Shown here piece after piece: positions 50,066 through 59,376 of a stretch of DNA of 64,000 bases; the first letter of the stretch is position 1, and every line of letters begins with the position of its first letter. The notes below the pieces were generated by a model. The model saw only the letters and a list, made by a program, of their open reading frames with translations, was not told the origin of the DNA and ran no database searches. The translations under genes and the position numbers were made by a program. This stretch comes from Candidatus Saccharibacteria bacterium GW2011_GWC2_48_9 (GTDB lineage Bacteria; Patescibacteriota; Saccharimonadia; Saccharimonadales; Saccharimonadaceae): positions 82,891-146,890 of the forward strand of contig LCPR01000005.1 of NCBI GenBank assembly GCA_001003725.1, in the 5' to 3' direction.

Positions 50066-51853
50066 ATGACGATCGACACTGAACTGTTGCGACAGCACGT
50101 ATCTAAGGCGGCATATGATAACATTTCACTTTGGCTACATGAACCAAAATACATTCAGTACACAGCAGAGATCGAGCAGCTCATTCGAGACGAACGCTGG
50201 AAAGAGCTCGAAGATAGTTTCTTTAAAGTGCTGGAATTTGGTACTGCAGGTCGTAGGGGTACGGTAGGGGTTGGTTCAAATCGCATTAACCGTGTCACCA
50301 TAGGCGAAAGCACTCAGGCGTTGTGTCTGTATGCTGTCGAGTTCGACGAAGCGGCGCGCGAGAAGGGTATTGTGATCGCGTGCGACACGAGACTAAGCTC
50401 GCCAGAGTTAAGTCGTATTGCTGCAGAGGTATGTGCAGCCAATGGGTTTAAGACTTACGTATTCGATAGTTTTCGCTCAACGCCAGAGTTGAGTTTTGCT
50501 GTGCGTCATCTCGGTGCTGTTGCCGGTATCGTCATCAGTGCGAGCCACAACCCGCCGGCTGATAATGGATTTAAGGCATACTGGAGTGATGGCGGCCAGT
50601 TGGTAAGCCCGCACGATAAAGGTGTACTTGCGAAAGCTGCCGAAATCCATATCATCGAATCGGTAGATTTCGACGAGGCGGTTTCGGCTGGTGATATCGT
50701 CATCATTGGTGACGCCGTCGACGAGGCGTATATTGCTGCAGCTGCACATGAGACGGTGGGCCAGGCGAGAGATCTAAAAATTATATACTCACCACTGCAT
50801 GGCACGGGGCAAACAAATGTATTGCCGGTGTTGAAACGAGCTGGATTCAACGATATTAGCCTTGTTGAGGAACAGATGGTACCAGACGGCAGCTTTCCGA
50901 CTATCCCAAGCGGCAAGCCGAACCCCCAAGAAATTAGCGCCAACGAGATGGCCGTGGAAAAACTTATAGCAGAGCAGGGCGATATTGTTATTACAAACGA
51001 CCCAGACGCTGATCGTGTAGGTGTTGTAGTGCTGCACGAGGGGAAGCCTATATATCTCAATGGCAATCAGGCGACAGCCCTTGCGGCAGACTACGTACTC
51101 CGCAAGCTCAGTGAGAAAGAAGAACTCACATCGCAACACTACCTTGCCAAGACCATCGTTACTACAGATTTACTGCAGGCACTCACAGATAGTTACGAGG
51201 TAACATTGTACGGTAATCTGCTTGTCGGGTTTAAATACATTGGTGAGCTGATTGCACAGAAGCAAGATAGCGAGGAAGTGTTTGTGCTTGGTGGTGAAGA
51301 AAGCTATGGGCTGCTCAAGGGTACTTATGCTCGTGATAAAGACGGCGCGTCGGGTGCACTTACACTTGCAGAAGCTGCCGCGGAACTCAAGCAGACTGGC
51401 AAAACGCTCTATACTCGACTATTAGAGCTATTTGTTGAGCACGGCATATATGAAGAAGCGCTGGTCGACGTGCAGTTTTCGGGTGCCGATGGATTTGAAG
51501 CCATGCAACAACTTATGAGCAAATTAAAAACCGTGACACCTGAGTCTCTTGCTGGTCATACTGTTTCTGCGGTACAGGATTATACTACGCTGCAGCGAAA
51601 AGAGAGTGATTCTGGTAAGGTGACTGACATAGACTGCATAAACGGTAACGTGCTCGTATTTGAACTTGGTGACGCCAGACGACGAGTTACGGTGCGTCCA
51701 AGTGGTACCGAGCCAAAAATAAAGTTGTATGTCCAGTGGTATGAAGCTACGTCCGCACGCACCAGCGAAGAGGCCGAAGAAGCCTACGAAACGCTAAAAA
51801 CGACTCTCGACGAGTTTATGGCTCAGTTGAAAGCGCAAATTCTTACGGCATAA
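50066..51853 (+). CDS. phosphoglucomutase/phosphomannomutase
   Basis: FGTAGRRGTVGVGSNRIN, VISASHNPPADNGFKAYWSDGGQ, TNDPDADRVGVVV, RPSGTEPKIKLYVQWY. Confidence 0.95.
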   Translation: MTIDTELLRQHVSKAAYDNISLWLHEPKYIQYTAEIEQLIRDERWKELEDSFFKVLEFGTAGRRGTVGVGSNRINRVTIGESTQALCLYAVEFDEAAREKGIVIACDTRLSSPELSRIAAEVCAANGFKTYVFDSFRSTPELSFAVRHLGAVAGIVISASHNPPADNGFKAYWSDGGQLVSPHDKGVLAKAAEIHIIESVDFDEAVSAGDIVIIGDAVDEAYIAAAAHETVGQARDLKIIYSPLHGTGQTNVLPVLKRAGFNDISLVEEQMVPDGSFPTIPSGKPNPQEISANEMAVEKLIAEQGDIVITNDPDADRVGVVVLHEGKPIYLNGNQATALAADYVLRKLSEKEELTSQHYLAKTIVTTDLLQALTDSYEVTLYGNLLVGFKYIGELIAQKQDSEEVFVLGGEESYGLLKGTYARDKDGASGALTLAEAAAELKQTGKTLYTRLLELFVEHGIYEEALVDVQFSGADGFEAMQQLMSKLKTVTPESLAGHTVSAVQDYTTLQRKESDSGKVTDIDCINGNVLVFELGDARRRVTVRPSGTEPKIKLYVQWYEATSARTSEEAEEAYETLKTTLDEFMAQLKAQILTA

Positions 51854-53886
51854 TGAACCTGTCATTGCCGCTGCGTGAGCTAGGTGGAGTTGGTGAAAAA
51901 ATTGACGAATCTTTTCGACGAGTTGGGCTTCGCACGGTAAAAGACCTTATACACTATTTGCCAAGAACCTACGATGACTATACGCAGCAGAGCGCTATCG
52001 CTGATTTGCGACCCGGCAAAGCTACTGTGATAGCCAGGGTCGAATCTACTGAGACGCGCACAGTGAGGCGTGGTATGCGCATCACAACGGCAACACTTGT
52101 CGACGATACAAGTAAGATTAAAGCGGTATGGTTCAATCAGCCGTACCGTGCAACGCAGCTCAAAAAAGAAGAGCGATATATGTTTACTGGCACTTTCGAG
52201 TTTAGTTATAACAGATACCAGCTAACTAATCCCGCGGTCGAACAAGCAAAAGTTCTTGAACAGCAGGCAGGTGAAAAAATCGTGCCTGTGTATCGTTCAA
52301 TCAAAGGTATCAAGCCGCAACTGATGAAGAAATTGATCGCAAGCCTTCGGCCGACGATCACTATGCTGGGCGAAACATTGCCTGCGAAAGTAATAGAGTC
52401 GCAGGGGCTGATGAGCAACTCACAGTCGCTAATGGCGTTGCATTTTCCAAGTTCGCAACAAGAAATTGCCGTAGCGAAAGAGCGCGTAGGATTTGAGGAG
52501 TTGTTTCAATTGCTACTCGCGAGTCAGCTCAACAAGCAAGCCAATACACGCCTAGCCGGCTGGAAGATACCGTTCGATGTAACTGCTGCGAAGAACTTTG
52601 TGGACGGATTGCCTTTTGCGCTCACCGACGCGCAACGGAGGGCAGCATGGCAAGTTATTCAAGATTTTGAATCCGAAATACCTATGAACCGGCTATTGCA
52701 GGGCGATGTAGGATCGGGGAAGACGGTGGTAGCAGGATTTGCTGCGCGACAGGCAGCTCAAGCTGGCTATCAGTCTGCGCTCATGGCACCAACGGAAATA
52801 TTGGCCTCGCAGCATGCTGAGACACTGCGCGTGCTACTTGCGCCATTTGGTGTGGATGTCGGTTTATTAACGGGAAGTGTGAAAGGAAAGGCGCGTACAG
52901 CGCTTCTAGCACGCATCGAGTCTGGTGAGGTAGACGTTGTGATTGGTACGCACGCACTGATTCAGAATAAAGTTGTCTACCATAAGCTTGGTTTTGTAGT
53001 GATCGATGAGCAGCATCGGTTTGGTGTTGCTCAGCGTCAAGCGTTACTAGAGAAGTCGGCGCGCATGCCACACTTACTTGCCATGACAGCGACGCCGATA
53101 CCTCGTAGCTTGGCGTTGACTGTATACGGTGAACTTGACGTGTCGGTGCTCGATGAGCTGCCCGCTGGTAGAAAACCGATCGAGACAAAAATATGGGCTC
53201 CAACGAACACCGAAAAACTTTACGCACAGGTCGATAGTGAAATCGGCAAAGGGCGTCAGGCGTATATTATCTGTAGTCTCATCGACGAAGACCCGGAGAA
53301 CGACGTAAAGAGCGTCGAGGCTGAACACAAAAAGCTCAAGAGTACTATTTTTCATCATCGACGAGTAGGGTTGTTGCATGGCAAATTAGCTCCAGCCGAA
53401 AAAGAGGCGGTGATGCAGCTTTTTGCCGATGGCGAGCTGGACATCCTTGTGAGTACAACAGTGGTCGAGGTCGGAGTTAACGTACCGAATGCAACCGTGA
53501 TGATTATTGAAAACGCGGATAGGTTCGGCCTCAGTCAACTACATCAGCTGCGTGGACGCGTGGGTCGTAGTAGTCATCAGAGCTATTGTTTTCTCGTGAT
53601 GAGTGATAGTGCTAAGCCATCGGCGCGGCTTCGGGAAATCGAAAAGTCTCAAGACGGCTTTTATTTAGCCGAGGTAGACTTGCAGCTACGTGGCCCTGGT
53701 GAAATTTACGGTCGCTCTCAGCATGGTGCACTCAACCTACAGGTTGCAAGCCTTGGCGACACAAAACTAATAGCCCGTGTACAGATTGCGGTACGCGAAT
53801 TTCTAGCTTCTGGCGATGATTTGGTACAATATAAACAGTTGGCAGCGCAGGTGGAGAAAAACCAGCGGCTTACCACTCTAAATTAA
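51853..53886 (+). CDS. recG: ATP-dependent DNA helicase RecG
   Basis: RLLQGDVGSGKTVVAGFAA, MAPTEILASQHAE, VIDEQHRFGVAQR, GRVGRSSHQSYCFL. Confidence 0.97.
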   Translation: MNLSLPLRELGGVGEKIDESFRRVGLRTVKDLIHYLPRTYDDYTQQSAIADLRPGKATVIARVESTETRTVRRGMRITTATLVDDTSKIKAVWFNQPYRATQLKKEERYMFTGTFEFSYNRYQLTNPAVEQAKVLEQQAGEKIVPVYRSIKGIKPQLMKKLIASLRPTITMLGETLPAKVIESQGLMSNSQSLMALHFPSSQQEIAVAKERVGFEELFQLLLASQLNKQANTRLAGWKIPFDVTAAKNFVDGLPFALTDAQRRAAWQVIQDFESEIPMNRLLQGDVGSGKTVVAGFAARQAAQAGYQSALMAPTEILASQHAETLRVLLAPFGVDVGLLTGSVKGKARTALLARIESGEVDVVIGTHALIQNKVVYHKLGFVVIDEQHRFGVAQRQALLEKSARMPHLLAMTATPIPRSLALTVYGELDVSVLDELPAGRKPIETKIWAPTNTEKLYAQVDSEIGKGRQAYIICSLIDEDPENDVKSVEAEHKKLKSTIFHHRRVGLLHGKLAPAEKEAVMQLFADGELDILVSTTVVEVGVNVPNATVMIIENADRFGLSQLHQLRGRVGRSSHQSYCFLVMSDSAKPSARLREIEKSQDGFYLAEVDLQLRGPGEIYGRSQHGALNLQVASLGDTKLIARVQIAVREFLASGDDLVQYKQLAAQVEKNQRLTTLN

Positions 53887-53888
53887 AC

Positions 53889-54704
53889 ATGTATTCAGGA
53901 ACAACATTTCGAAATAAATCCGGTAGACTCATGGGTGTGCACCAGCGCATTGACAGAGTTGCTAGGCGTCATATCGTAACCCATGTACCACATGAGGTTA
54001 ACTTTCCGCTGTACCGCGATATAGTGCATTTCGAGGGGCTCAACGGACCCGATGGCATCAAGCGTAAAAGCCCCGCGCAGGATGAGCCGTGGCACTATAT
54101 CAATCCAGATGACCCCACAGACACGAATCTCCTTGAAATGATAGATGATCACATCGAAAACATGGCCGAAGCATTACGGACAGACAATTACACTAGGGTT
54201 GCATTCGAGGCTGCATGGATGGCGCACGCTATCACAGATGGCCTTACGCCAGCGCATCATTTTCCGCTCGAAGAAAAGCTTGAGCAGCTGCGGGGCGAGG
54301 GCATAGAGACTCGTACCTCCACCAAAGAAAAGATTGTACTGCCAGGCGAAACCCCGCGGCATAAGATTAAAAACAATTGGGAGTATTGGGGCGCCAAAGG
54401 TGTCATGACGACACATTTCAGCTTTGAGCTTGGTGTTGCTACTACGTTGTCAGGTGCGCGACTCGACGGTATTCATAGGTTTGATGTCGGTGATATTGCT
54501 CAGCTTGAAGAGCATGGGTTTCGCGAGTTGTTTTTGCATATATTACACGATATTCACTCCATGGGCATGTACGAAGAGTTTCAAAAAAAGGGGTGGACAA
54601 GACATCTTGCGCGCGAAACGAAACACGAGCTAGTGCCACTCATTATAAAAGCCGTGTGTACGGGCTGGTATAGTGCTATTTTGAAGTCGCAGGCAGCCAA
54701 GTGA
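53889..54704 (+). CDS. hypothetical protein, zinc-dependent phospholipase C / P1-nuclease-like
   Basis: AAWMAHAITDGLTPAHH resembles the H-x3-D-x4-P-x-H pattern of that superfamily; weak. Confidence 0.5.
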   Translation: MYSGTTFRNKSGRLMGVHQRIDRVARRHIVTHVPHEVNFPLYRDIVHFEGLNGPDGIKRKSPAQDEPWHYINPDDPTDTNLLEMIDDHIENMAEALRTDNYTRVAFEAAWMAHAITDGLTPAHHFPLEEKLEQLRGEGIETRTSTKEKIVLPGETPRHKIKNNWEYWGAKGVMTTHFSFELGVATTLSGARLDGIHRFDVGDIAQLEEHGFRELFLHILHDIHSMGMYEEFQKKGWTRHLARETKHELVPLIIKAVCTGWYSAILKSQAAK

Positions 54705-55261
54705 GAGTCCGTGTCATAGCGGGTAAGTATGGTGGTCGCATGCTCGATGCCCCTCGTGGCCGCACCACGCACCCCATGGGTGAGCGTATCCGTGGTGCAA
54801 TGTTTAATGGTCTGATGTCTGAACTTCCTGGCGCCTCGGTGCTCGATGCCTACGCTGGTACAGGTGCGATAGGCCTAGAAGCGCTTAGTCGCGGCGCACA
54901 GACGGTTGAGGCGGTAGAGTACAATCGGCTAGCGCAGAAGGTTATTAGTCGCAATGTCGAGCTGCTTGGGTTAGAAGATGACGATAACTATAGACTATAC
55001 CGTGGGCGCATGGCATCGTACATCTCAAATCATCCCGATGCCAAATTTGATATTATTTTTGTTGACCCCCCGTACTATGAGATAAATCAGCACTTATCCA
55101 CAATTGAGCGACTTTTTGGACTACTCAAACCTACAGGGCTTATGGTATTATCAAAACCAGGTAATAGTGAGAGCCTGGTGCAACCAAACGGAATTGTTGT
55201 GGTGGACAATCGTAGTTACGGAGACGCACATCTCATTTACTACCGACAAAGAGGCGCTTAA
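54701..55261 (+). CDS. rsmD: 16S rRNA (guanine966-N2)-methyltransferase
   Basis: RVIAGKYGGRMLDAPRGRTTHPMGERIRGAMFNGL, LDAYAGTGAIGLEALSRGA, FVDPPYYE; GTG start overlapping upstream TGA. Confidence 0.95.
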   Translation: MRVRVIAGKYGGRMLDAPRGRTTHPMGERIRGAMFNGLMSELPGASVLDAYAGTGAIGLEALSRGAQTVEAVEYNRLAQKVISRNVELLGLEDDDNYRLYRGRMASYISNHPDAKFDIIFVDPPYYEINQHLSTIERLFGLLKPTGLMVLSKPGNSESLVQPNGIVVVDNRSYGDAHLIYYRQRGA

Positions 55262-55275
55262 TAGCGTCTTTTTGT
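55252..55275 (+). terminator. terminator overlapping the rsmD stop codon
   Basis: AGGCGCT-TAAT-AGCGTCTTTTTG. Confidence 0.6.
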
Positions 55276-55396
55276 TATCCTATAAGAACTAGCATAGTCT
55301 AAGAGTACCCTGTGTATATAGGGTACTCGTGAAGAGCACGAATGTATGGCAACGCTATAGATGCGTAGCGCACACGGAAATTTTGACAAAATAAAA

Positions 55397-55415
55397 ACAT
55401 CGGTCAAACCGATGT
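55397..55415. terminator. terminator downstream of tRNA-Leu(UAG) on the minus strand
   Basis: ACATCGGT-CAA-ACCGATGT; minus-strand read-out ends in TTTTTA. Confidence 0.65.
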
Positions 55416-55422
55416 CTTTATT

Positions 55423-55507
55423 TGGTACGGATGAAAGGACTTGAACCTTCACGCCCGGAGGCACTAGCTCCTAAGGCTAGCGTGTCTACCAATTCCACCA
55501 CATCCGC
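55423..55507 (-). tRNA. tRNA-Leu (anticodon UAG)
   Basis: Minus strand GCGGATGTGGTGGAATTGGTAGACACGCTAGCCTTAGGAGCTAGTGCCTCCGGGCGTGAAGGTTCAAGTCCTTCATCCGTACCA; loop CTTAGGA; encoded CCA. Confidence 0.95.
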
Positions 55508-55638
55508 GTAGTTGCTTGGTTCCACTTTTGTAAAAAGTAGCTTATATATAGTATCACAACTGTAGTTGAGTACAAAATAACGAACGCCTATAGACAATTA
55601 TGCTATCATAGAGGTAAAGCTTAGAATAGAGGACGGTA

Positions 55639-57288
55639 ATGAGCAAGATTTCCCAGTACCTGAACGAACATTTACTCGGCGATACGACGACGAGCACTGC
55701 AGTGCGTCGCATCCTATCTACCGATAGCAGTATGTTGGCTATGATGCCAGACGTGGTCGTATATCCAAGAGTAACCAATGACATCCGCAAGGTCTTACGT
55801 TTCACGTATCAACTTGCACAAAAAGGCCATGCTATTAGCGTAGTCTCACGTGGCGCCGGTACCGACCAGACCGGTGCAGCTATCGGCCAAGGCATTGTGT
55901 TGAATACGACGGCACACATGAACACAATTTTGGAGTTCGACGGCAAGCAGCGTCTTATTCGCGTGCAACCAGGAGCAAATTTTGGTGCAGTTAATACCGC
56001 CCTTAAACTCCAGGGCTGCTTTATACCCGCCTACCCGGACTCGGCCGAGTACAGTACGATTGGTGGCGCGGTTGCAAACAATGCCAGCGGCCGTCTTTCT
56101 GGACAACACGGTGCTATCGATGAAAGTGTATCAGAGCTAGAGGTTGTGTTGGCAAACGGAGATGTTATTCAAACGGCTCGCGTGAGTAAGAAAATATTGA
56201 GCAAAAAGAAAGGCTTACAAACGCTAGAGGGCGAGATATATCGTGCTGTCGATAATCTCATTACTGACAACCAGGCATTGATTGATGACCAACTGAACAC
56301 GAGTGTAATTGATAATTCGGGGTACGCAGCACTTCGCAAGGTAAAGCAAAAGAACGGTTCGTTCGACCTCACACCATTGTTTATCGGTAGTCAGGGTACT
56401 TTGGGAGTGATATCGGAAATGATCATGAAAGCTGAGTTCTTCAATACTCACGATTCTTTTGTGGCGGCACTCTTGCCAGACGCACATAGCTTCATTGACT
56501 TTATCGATGAACTTCGCGCTGTTGCGCCAGATATTCTAGAAATATACGATGCAATGCTTGCGAAACAGGCACACGTACACGGTAAGCGTTATCAGCTCAT
56601 GAGCAAAGCTGCAGAGCAGAGTGTTGAGTTGACGACTGGCGGCGTAGTACTGTGTGGGTTCCGCGACTTTAGTGAACGAGTACGTAAGAAGAAAATCAAG
56701 AAAGTTGCGAAGTTGGTGCAGAAGCATGGTGGTATATCCCAAGAAGCATTCACGCCAGAAGCATTGGCTGAAGTAAGTGCGCTCAGGGGCTTACCGCACG
56801 CGGCTGTATATTCAGATGAGAAAAATAATGTAGTGCCTTCGCTATTTCGTGGTGTATATATCCCACACGGTAGGTTTGAAGAATGTCTACAATCTCTGCG
56901 GCTACTAGAAAAAACATCGGGTGTGACTTTGCCATTTAGTGGCTATGCGACAGATGGTGTATATAATTTCTGGCCACAGTTTACCTTGCGCTCTGCTGCG
57001 GAGAAGCAAAAGCTACTTAAGCTATACGACACATTTACAAATGTCATATACGATCACGGTGGGTCTATCGTTGCAGAAGCTGGAGAGGGGCGACTAAAAA
57101 TGCCATTTATACAAAAGCACACAGACCCGAACGTCTCCAAGATGTACGCAGATTTACGGGCAATTTTTGACCCATATGGTACGCTGAACCACGGCGTAAA
57201 GCAGCCTACCGAACTACGGAGCGTTGTAGCGCACCTGCGACCTGGCTACGAAGGTGTTGACGAAGCAGGCTACTCGAGTCCTAGCTAG
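55639..57288 (+). CDS. FAD-binding oxidase (GlcD/D-lactate dehydrogenase-like)
   Basis: VVSRGAGTDQTGAAIGQGIVLNT, GCFIPAYPDSAEYSTIGGAVANNASG. Confidence 0.88.
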   Translation: MSKISQYLNEHLLGDTTTSTAVRRILSTDSSMLAMMPDVVVYPRVTNDIRKVLRFTYQLAQKGHAISVVSRGAGTDQTGAAIGQGIVLNTTAHMNTILEFDGKQRLIRVQPGANFGAVNTALKLQGCFIPAYPDSAEYSTIGGAVANNASGRLSGQHGAIDESVSELEVVLANGDVIQTARVSKKILSKKKGLQTLEGEIYRAVDNLITDNQALIDDQLNTSVIDNSGYAALRKVKQKNGSFDLTPLFIGSQGTLGVISEMIMKAEFFNTHDSFVAALLPDAHSFIDFIDELRAVAPDILEIYDAMLAKQAHVHGKRYQLMSKAAEQSVELTTGGVVLCGFRDFSERVRKKKIKKVAKLVQKHGGISQEAFTPEALAEVSALRGLPHAAVYSDEKNNVVPSLFRGVYIPHGRFEECLQSLRLLEKTSGVTLPFSGYATDGVYNFWPQFTLRSAAEKQKLLKLYDTFTNVIYDHGGSIVAEAGEGRLKMPFIQKHTDPNVSKMYADLRAIFDPYGTLNHGVKQPTELRSVVAHLRPGYEGVDEAGYSSPS

Positions 57289-57332
57289 TTGAAAAAAGTT
57301 ACAGAACACAGTAAAGTAAATGATGGAAATAA

Positions 57333-57419
57333 GCACGAGTGGCGGAATTGGTAGACGCGCTAGCTTCAGGTGCTAGTGTCCGCAAGGACGTGGAGGTTCA
57401 AGTCCTCTCTCGTGTACCA
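57333..57419 (+). tRNA. tRNA-Leu (anticodon CAG)
   Basis: GCACGAGTGGCGGAATTGGTAGACGCGCTAGCTTCAGGTGCTAGTGTCCGCAAGGACGTGGAGGTTCAAGTCCTCTCTCGTGTACCA; loop TTCAGGT; encoded CCA. Confidence 0.96.
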
Positions 57420-57486
57420 TGACAACAGCATCGCATCTGCGGTGTTTTTGTTTTGAACACATCTTTTCCTGGGGTATACTATATAT

Positions 57487-57699
57487 ATGACAAAACGATT
57501 ATATCGATCGCAGGCTGACAGGAAAATTGCGGGAGTATGCGGAGGGCTTGGAGAATACTTTGGAGTTGATCCAGTGATTTTTCGTGTTATTGGTGTACTC
57601 TTATTGTTACCGGGTGGATTACCTGGCTTCATACCGTATGTAATCCTATGGCTTATAGTACCGAAAGATCCTCGACAATCATCTATTGCCGCGTCTTAG
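57487..57699 (+). CDS. PspC domain protein
   Basis: KRLYRSQADRKIAGVCGGLGEYFGVDPVIFRVIGVLLLL. Confidence 0.93.
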   Translation: MTKRLYRSQADRKIAGVCGGLGEYFGVDPVIFRVIGVLLLLPGGLPGFIPYVILWLIVPKDPRQSSIAAS

Positions 57700-57700
57700 T

Positions 57701-58147
57701 CTAGCTGAGGCCAACTAGCAGAACAAGAAATATCATAGCGTACAGTACATCTAGTGACCACGCCCAGGGTCGTTCGCCCCACTGAATCTTTGCAGAAAAT
57801 GCAAAAAACATGCGCGCAGCTTTGTGTGAAACTTTAAGATAATAGTTGAATATCCATAAAAAGTCAGGAAGCGTAGAGAAAACGACGCCCACGACAATGA
57901 GCAGCGCTTTGTCTGGATGGAGCGCTAGCGCTAGCGCGAGAAACGCGATACACAGAAGCGCATCAATCACTAGTATCTTGTGAAACCTCCTCGAGCCTAC
58001 CGTAGCCGCGTCGTCTCGTCCATAGTGCGGAAATGTATCAAGCACAAAATGCAAGGCGAATGCAATTAAAGGCACATATGCGACGTATTGCGGCGGCGTT
58101 AAAATAGCTACCAGCGAGCCCGATAGCACATGATTAAACCCTAGCAT
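57701..58147 (-). CDS. hypothetical integral membrane protein
   Basis: Multi-TM ORF with HFVLDTFPHYGR and STLPDFLWIFNYY. Confidence 0.65.
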   Translation of the reverse strand: MLGFNHVLSGSLVAILTPPQYVAYVPLIAFALHFVLDTFPHYGRDDAATVGSRRFHKILVIDALLCIAFLALALALHPDKALLIVVGVVFSTLPDFLWIFNYYLKVSHKAARMFFAFSAKIQWGERPWAWSLDVLYAMIFLVLLVGLS

Positions 58148-58691
58148 CTATTTCCTTGTTGCGTTCAAAGGTGAGTGCATGGTGCCGGCTGTAGCGAGCA
58201 TGGTTGCGCGTGGGCGTGAACACCCAAAATTTCAAGCCTACATACGACCATACTGCAAAAAACAGCCCACTGAGTATAAGTGCTACATAGTGCTCATATC
58301 CGTCGATCGAAGGCTGCACGCCAATCAGCATGCGTCCAATGACAGTGACTAATACGATATTTAGTAGAAAGTTGAAGCTCATAAACACAACAAATCGTGC
58401 GATTTGGCTATTGGTTTTACCGCTTTGCGATGAACCGAATACCCATGCACGATTGATCACAAAAAATACAATGTGAGCGAGGGCGCTGCCGACGACCATA
58501 CCAATGAGGGGGTGTATTGCGAGTACACTTTGGGCGATAAACGTGCCTACGATTGCACCAACAAAAAGTACGTTTCCTGCAACCTGTAATTTGATAAACT
58601 GCACGGCAGATCGTACGAAAGACCGAGAGTGTGTGATACCTGCCATAGTATGTACTAGTATACCACGTATGCTTACCTGATCTGGTACCAT
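58134..58691 (-). CDS. GtrA family membrane protein
   Basis: VQFIKLQVAGNVLFVGAIVGTFIAQ, FFVINRAWVFGSSQSGK, LKFWVF; start at 58691 preferred. Confidence 0.8.
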   Translation of the reverse strand: MVPDQVSIRGILVHTMAGITHSRSFVRSAVQFIKLQVAGNVLFVGAIVGTFIAQSVLAIHPLIGMVVGSALAHIVFFVINRAWVFGSSQSGKTNSQIARFVVFMSFNFLLNIVLVTVIGRMLIGVQPSIDGYEHYVALILSGLFFAVWSYVGLKFWVFTPTRNHARYSRHHALTFERNKEIDARV

Positions 58692-58697
58692 AGGGCT

Positions 58698-59300
58698 ATG
58701 ACACAGCATGGAATGCCACCTCACCCCCAGCCTTGGCCGTTAGATAAACGGTATGATAAGCAGCTGCTTGCAGCTGGAGACAAGCGTAATGTAGCGGATA
58801 AATATCGATATTGGACGATTGAGGCAATACGCGACGACCTGCGTGAATCATCGGCGGGTTGCGAAATTGCGATAGAGAACCTGGAGAGGGACTTTAATAT
58901 GGGGACGATTGTTCGTAATGCCAATGCATTTAACGTGAAGACGCTTCATATTATCGGCAGACGACAGTGGAATAAGCGGGGCGCGATGATGACAGATGTA
59001 TATTTGCAGCTTGAGTATCATGCGACTGTGGCTGATTTTTTGCAAGCGACAGCCGGCAAAAGCTACGTGGCGGTAGATAATACCGAAGGGGCAGTTGCTT
59101 TACACGACGTGGCCTTGCCGCGTAGTGCAATCTTGGTATTTGGCAGTGAGGGGCAGGGTATATCCGACGATCTTCTTGGTAAATGTACTCTTCACGTTGA
59201 AATAGAGCAATTTGGTAGTACGCGTTCTATAAATGTGGGTGTGGCATCTGGTATACTAATGTACAAGTGGGCTGAGCAACATATTCTTTCAACAACCTAA
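58698..59300 (+). CDS. SpoU family RNA methyltransferase
   Basis: IAIENLERDFNMGTIVRNANAFNVKTLHIIGRRQWNKRGAM, ILVFGSEGQGIS, SINVGVASGILMYKW. Confidence 0.92.
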   Translation: MTQHGMPPHPQPWPLDKRYDKQLLAAGDKRNVADKYRYWTIEAIRDDLRESSAGCEIAIENLERDFNMGTIVRNANAFNVKTLHIIGRRQWNKRGAMMTDVYLQLEYHATVADFLQATAGKSYVAVDNTEGAVALHDVALPRSAILVFGSEGQGISDDLLGKCTLHVEIEQFGSTRSINVGVASGILMYKWAEQHILSTT

Positions 59301-59376
59301 CGGTGAGTGTGTTTATTGACATAAGCACAATTTTGTGATAGTGTGTAAGTAGTAAGTTAATGGAGTGAGGTGTCAA

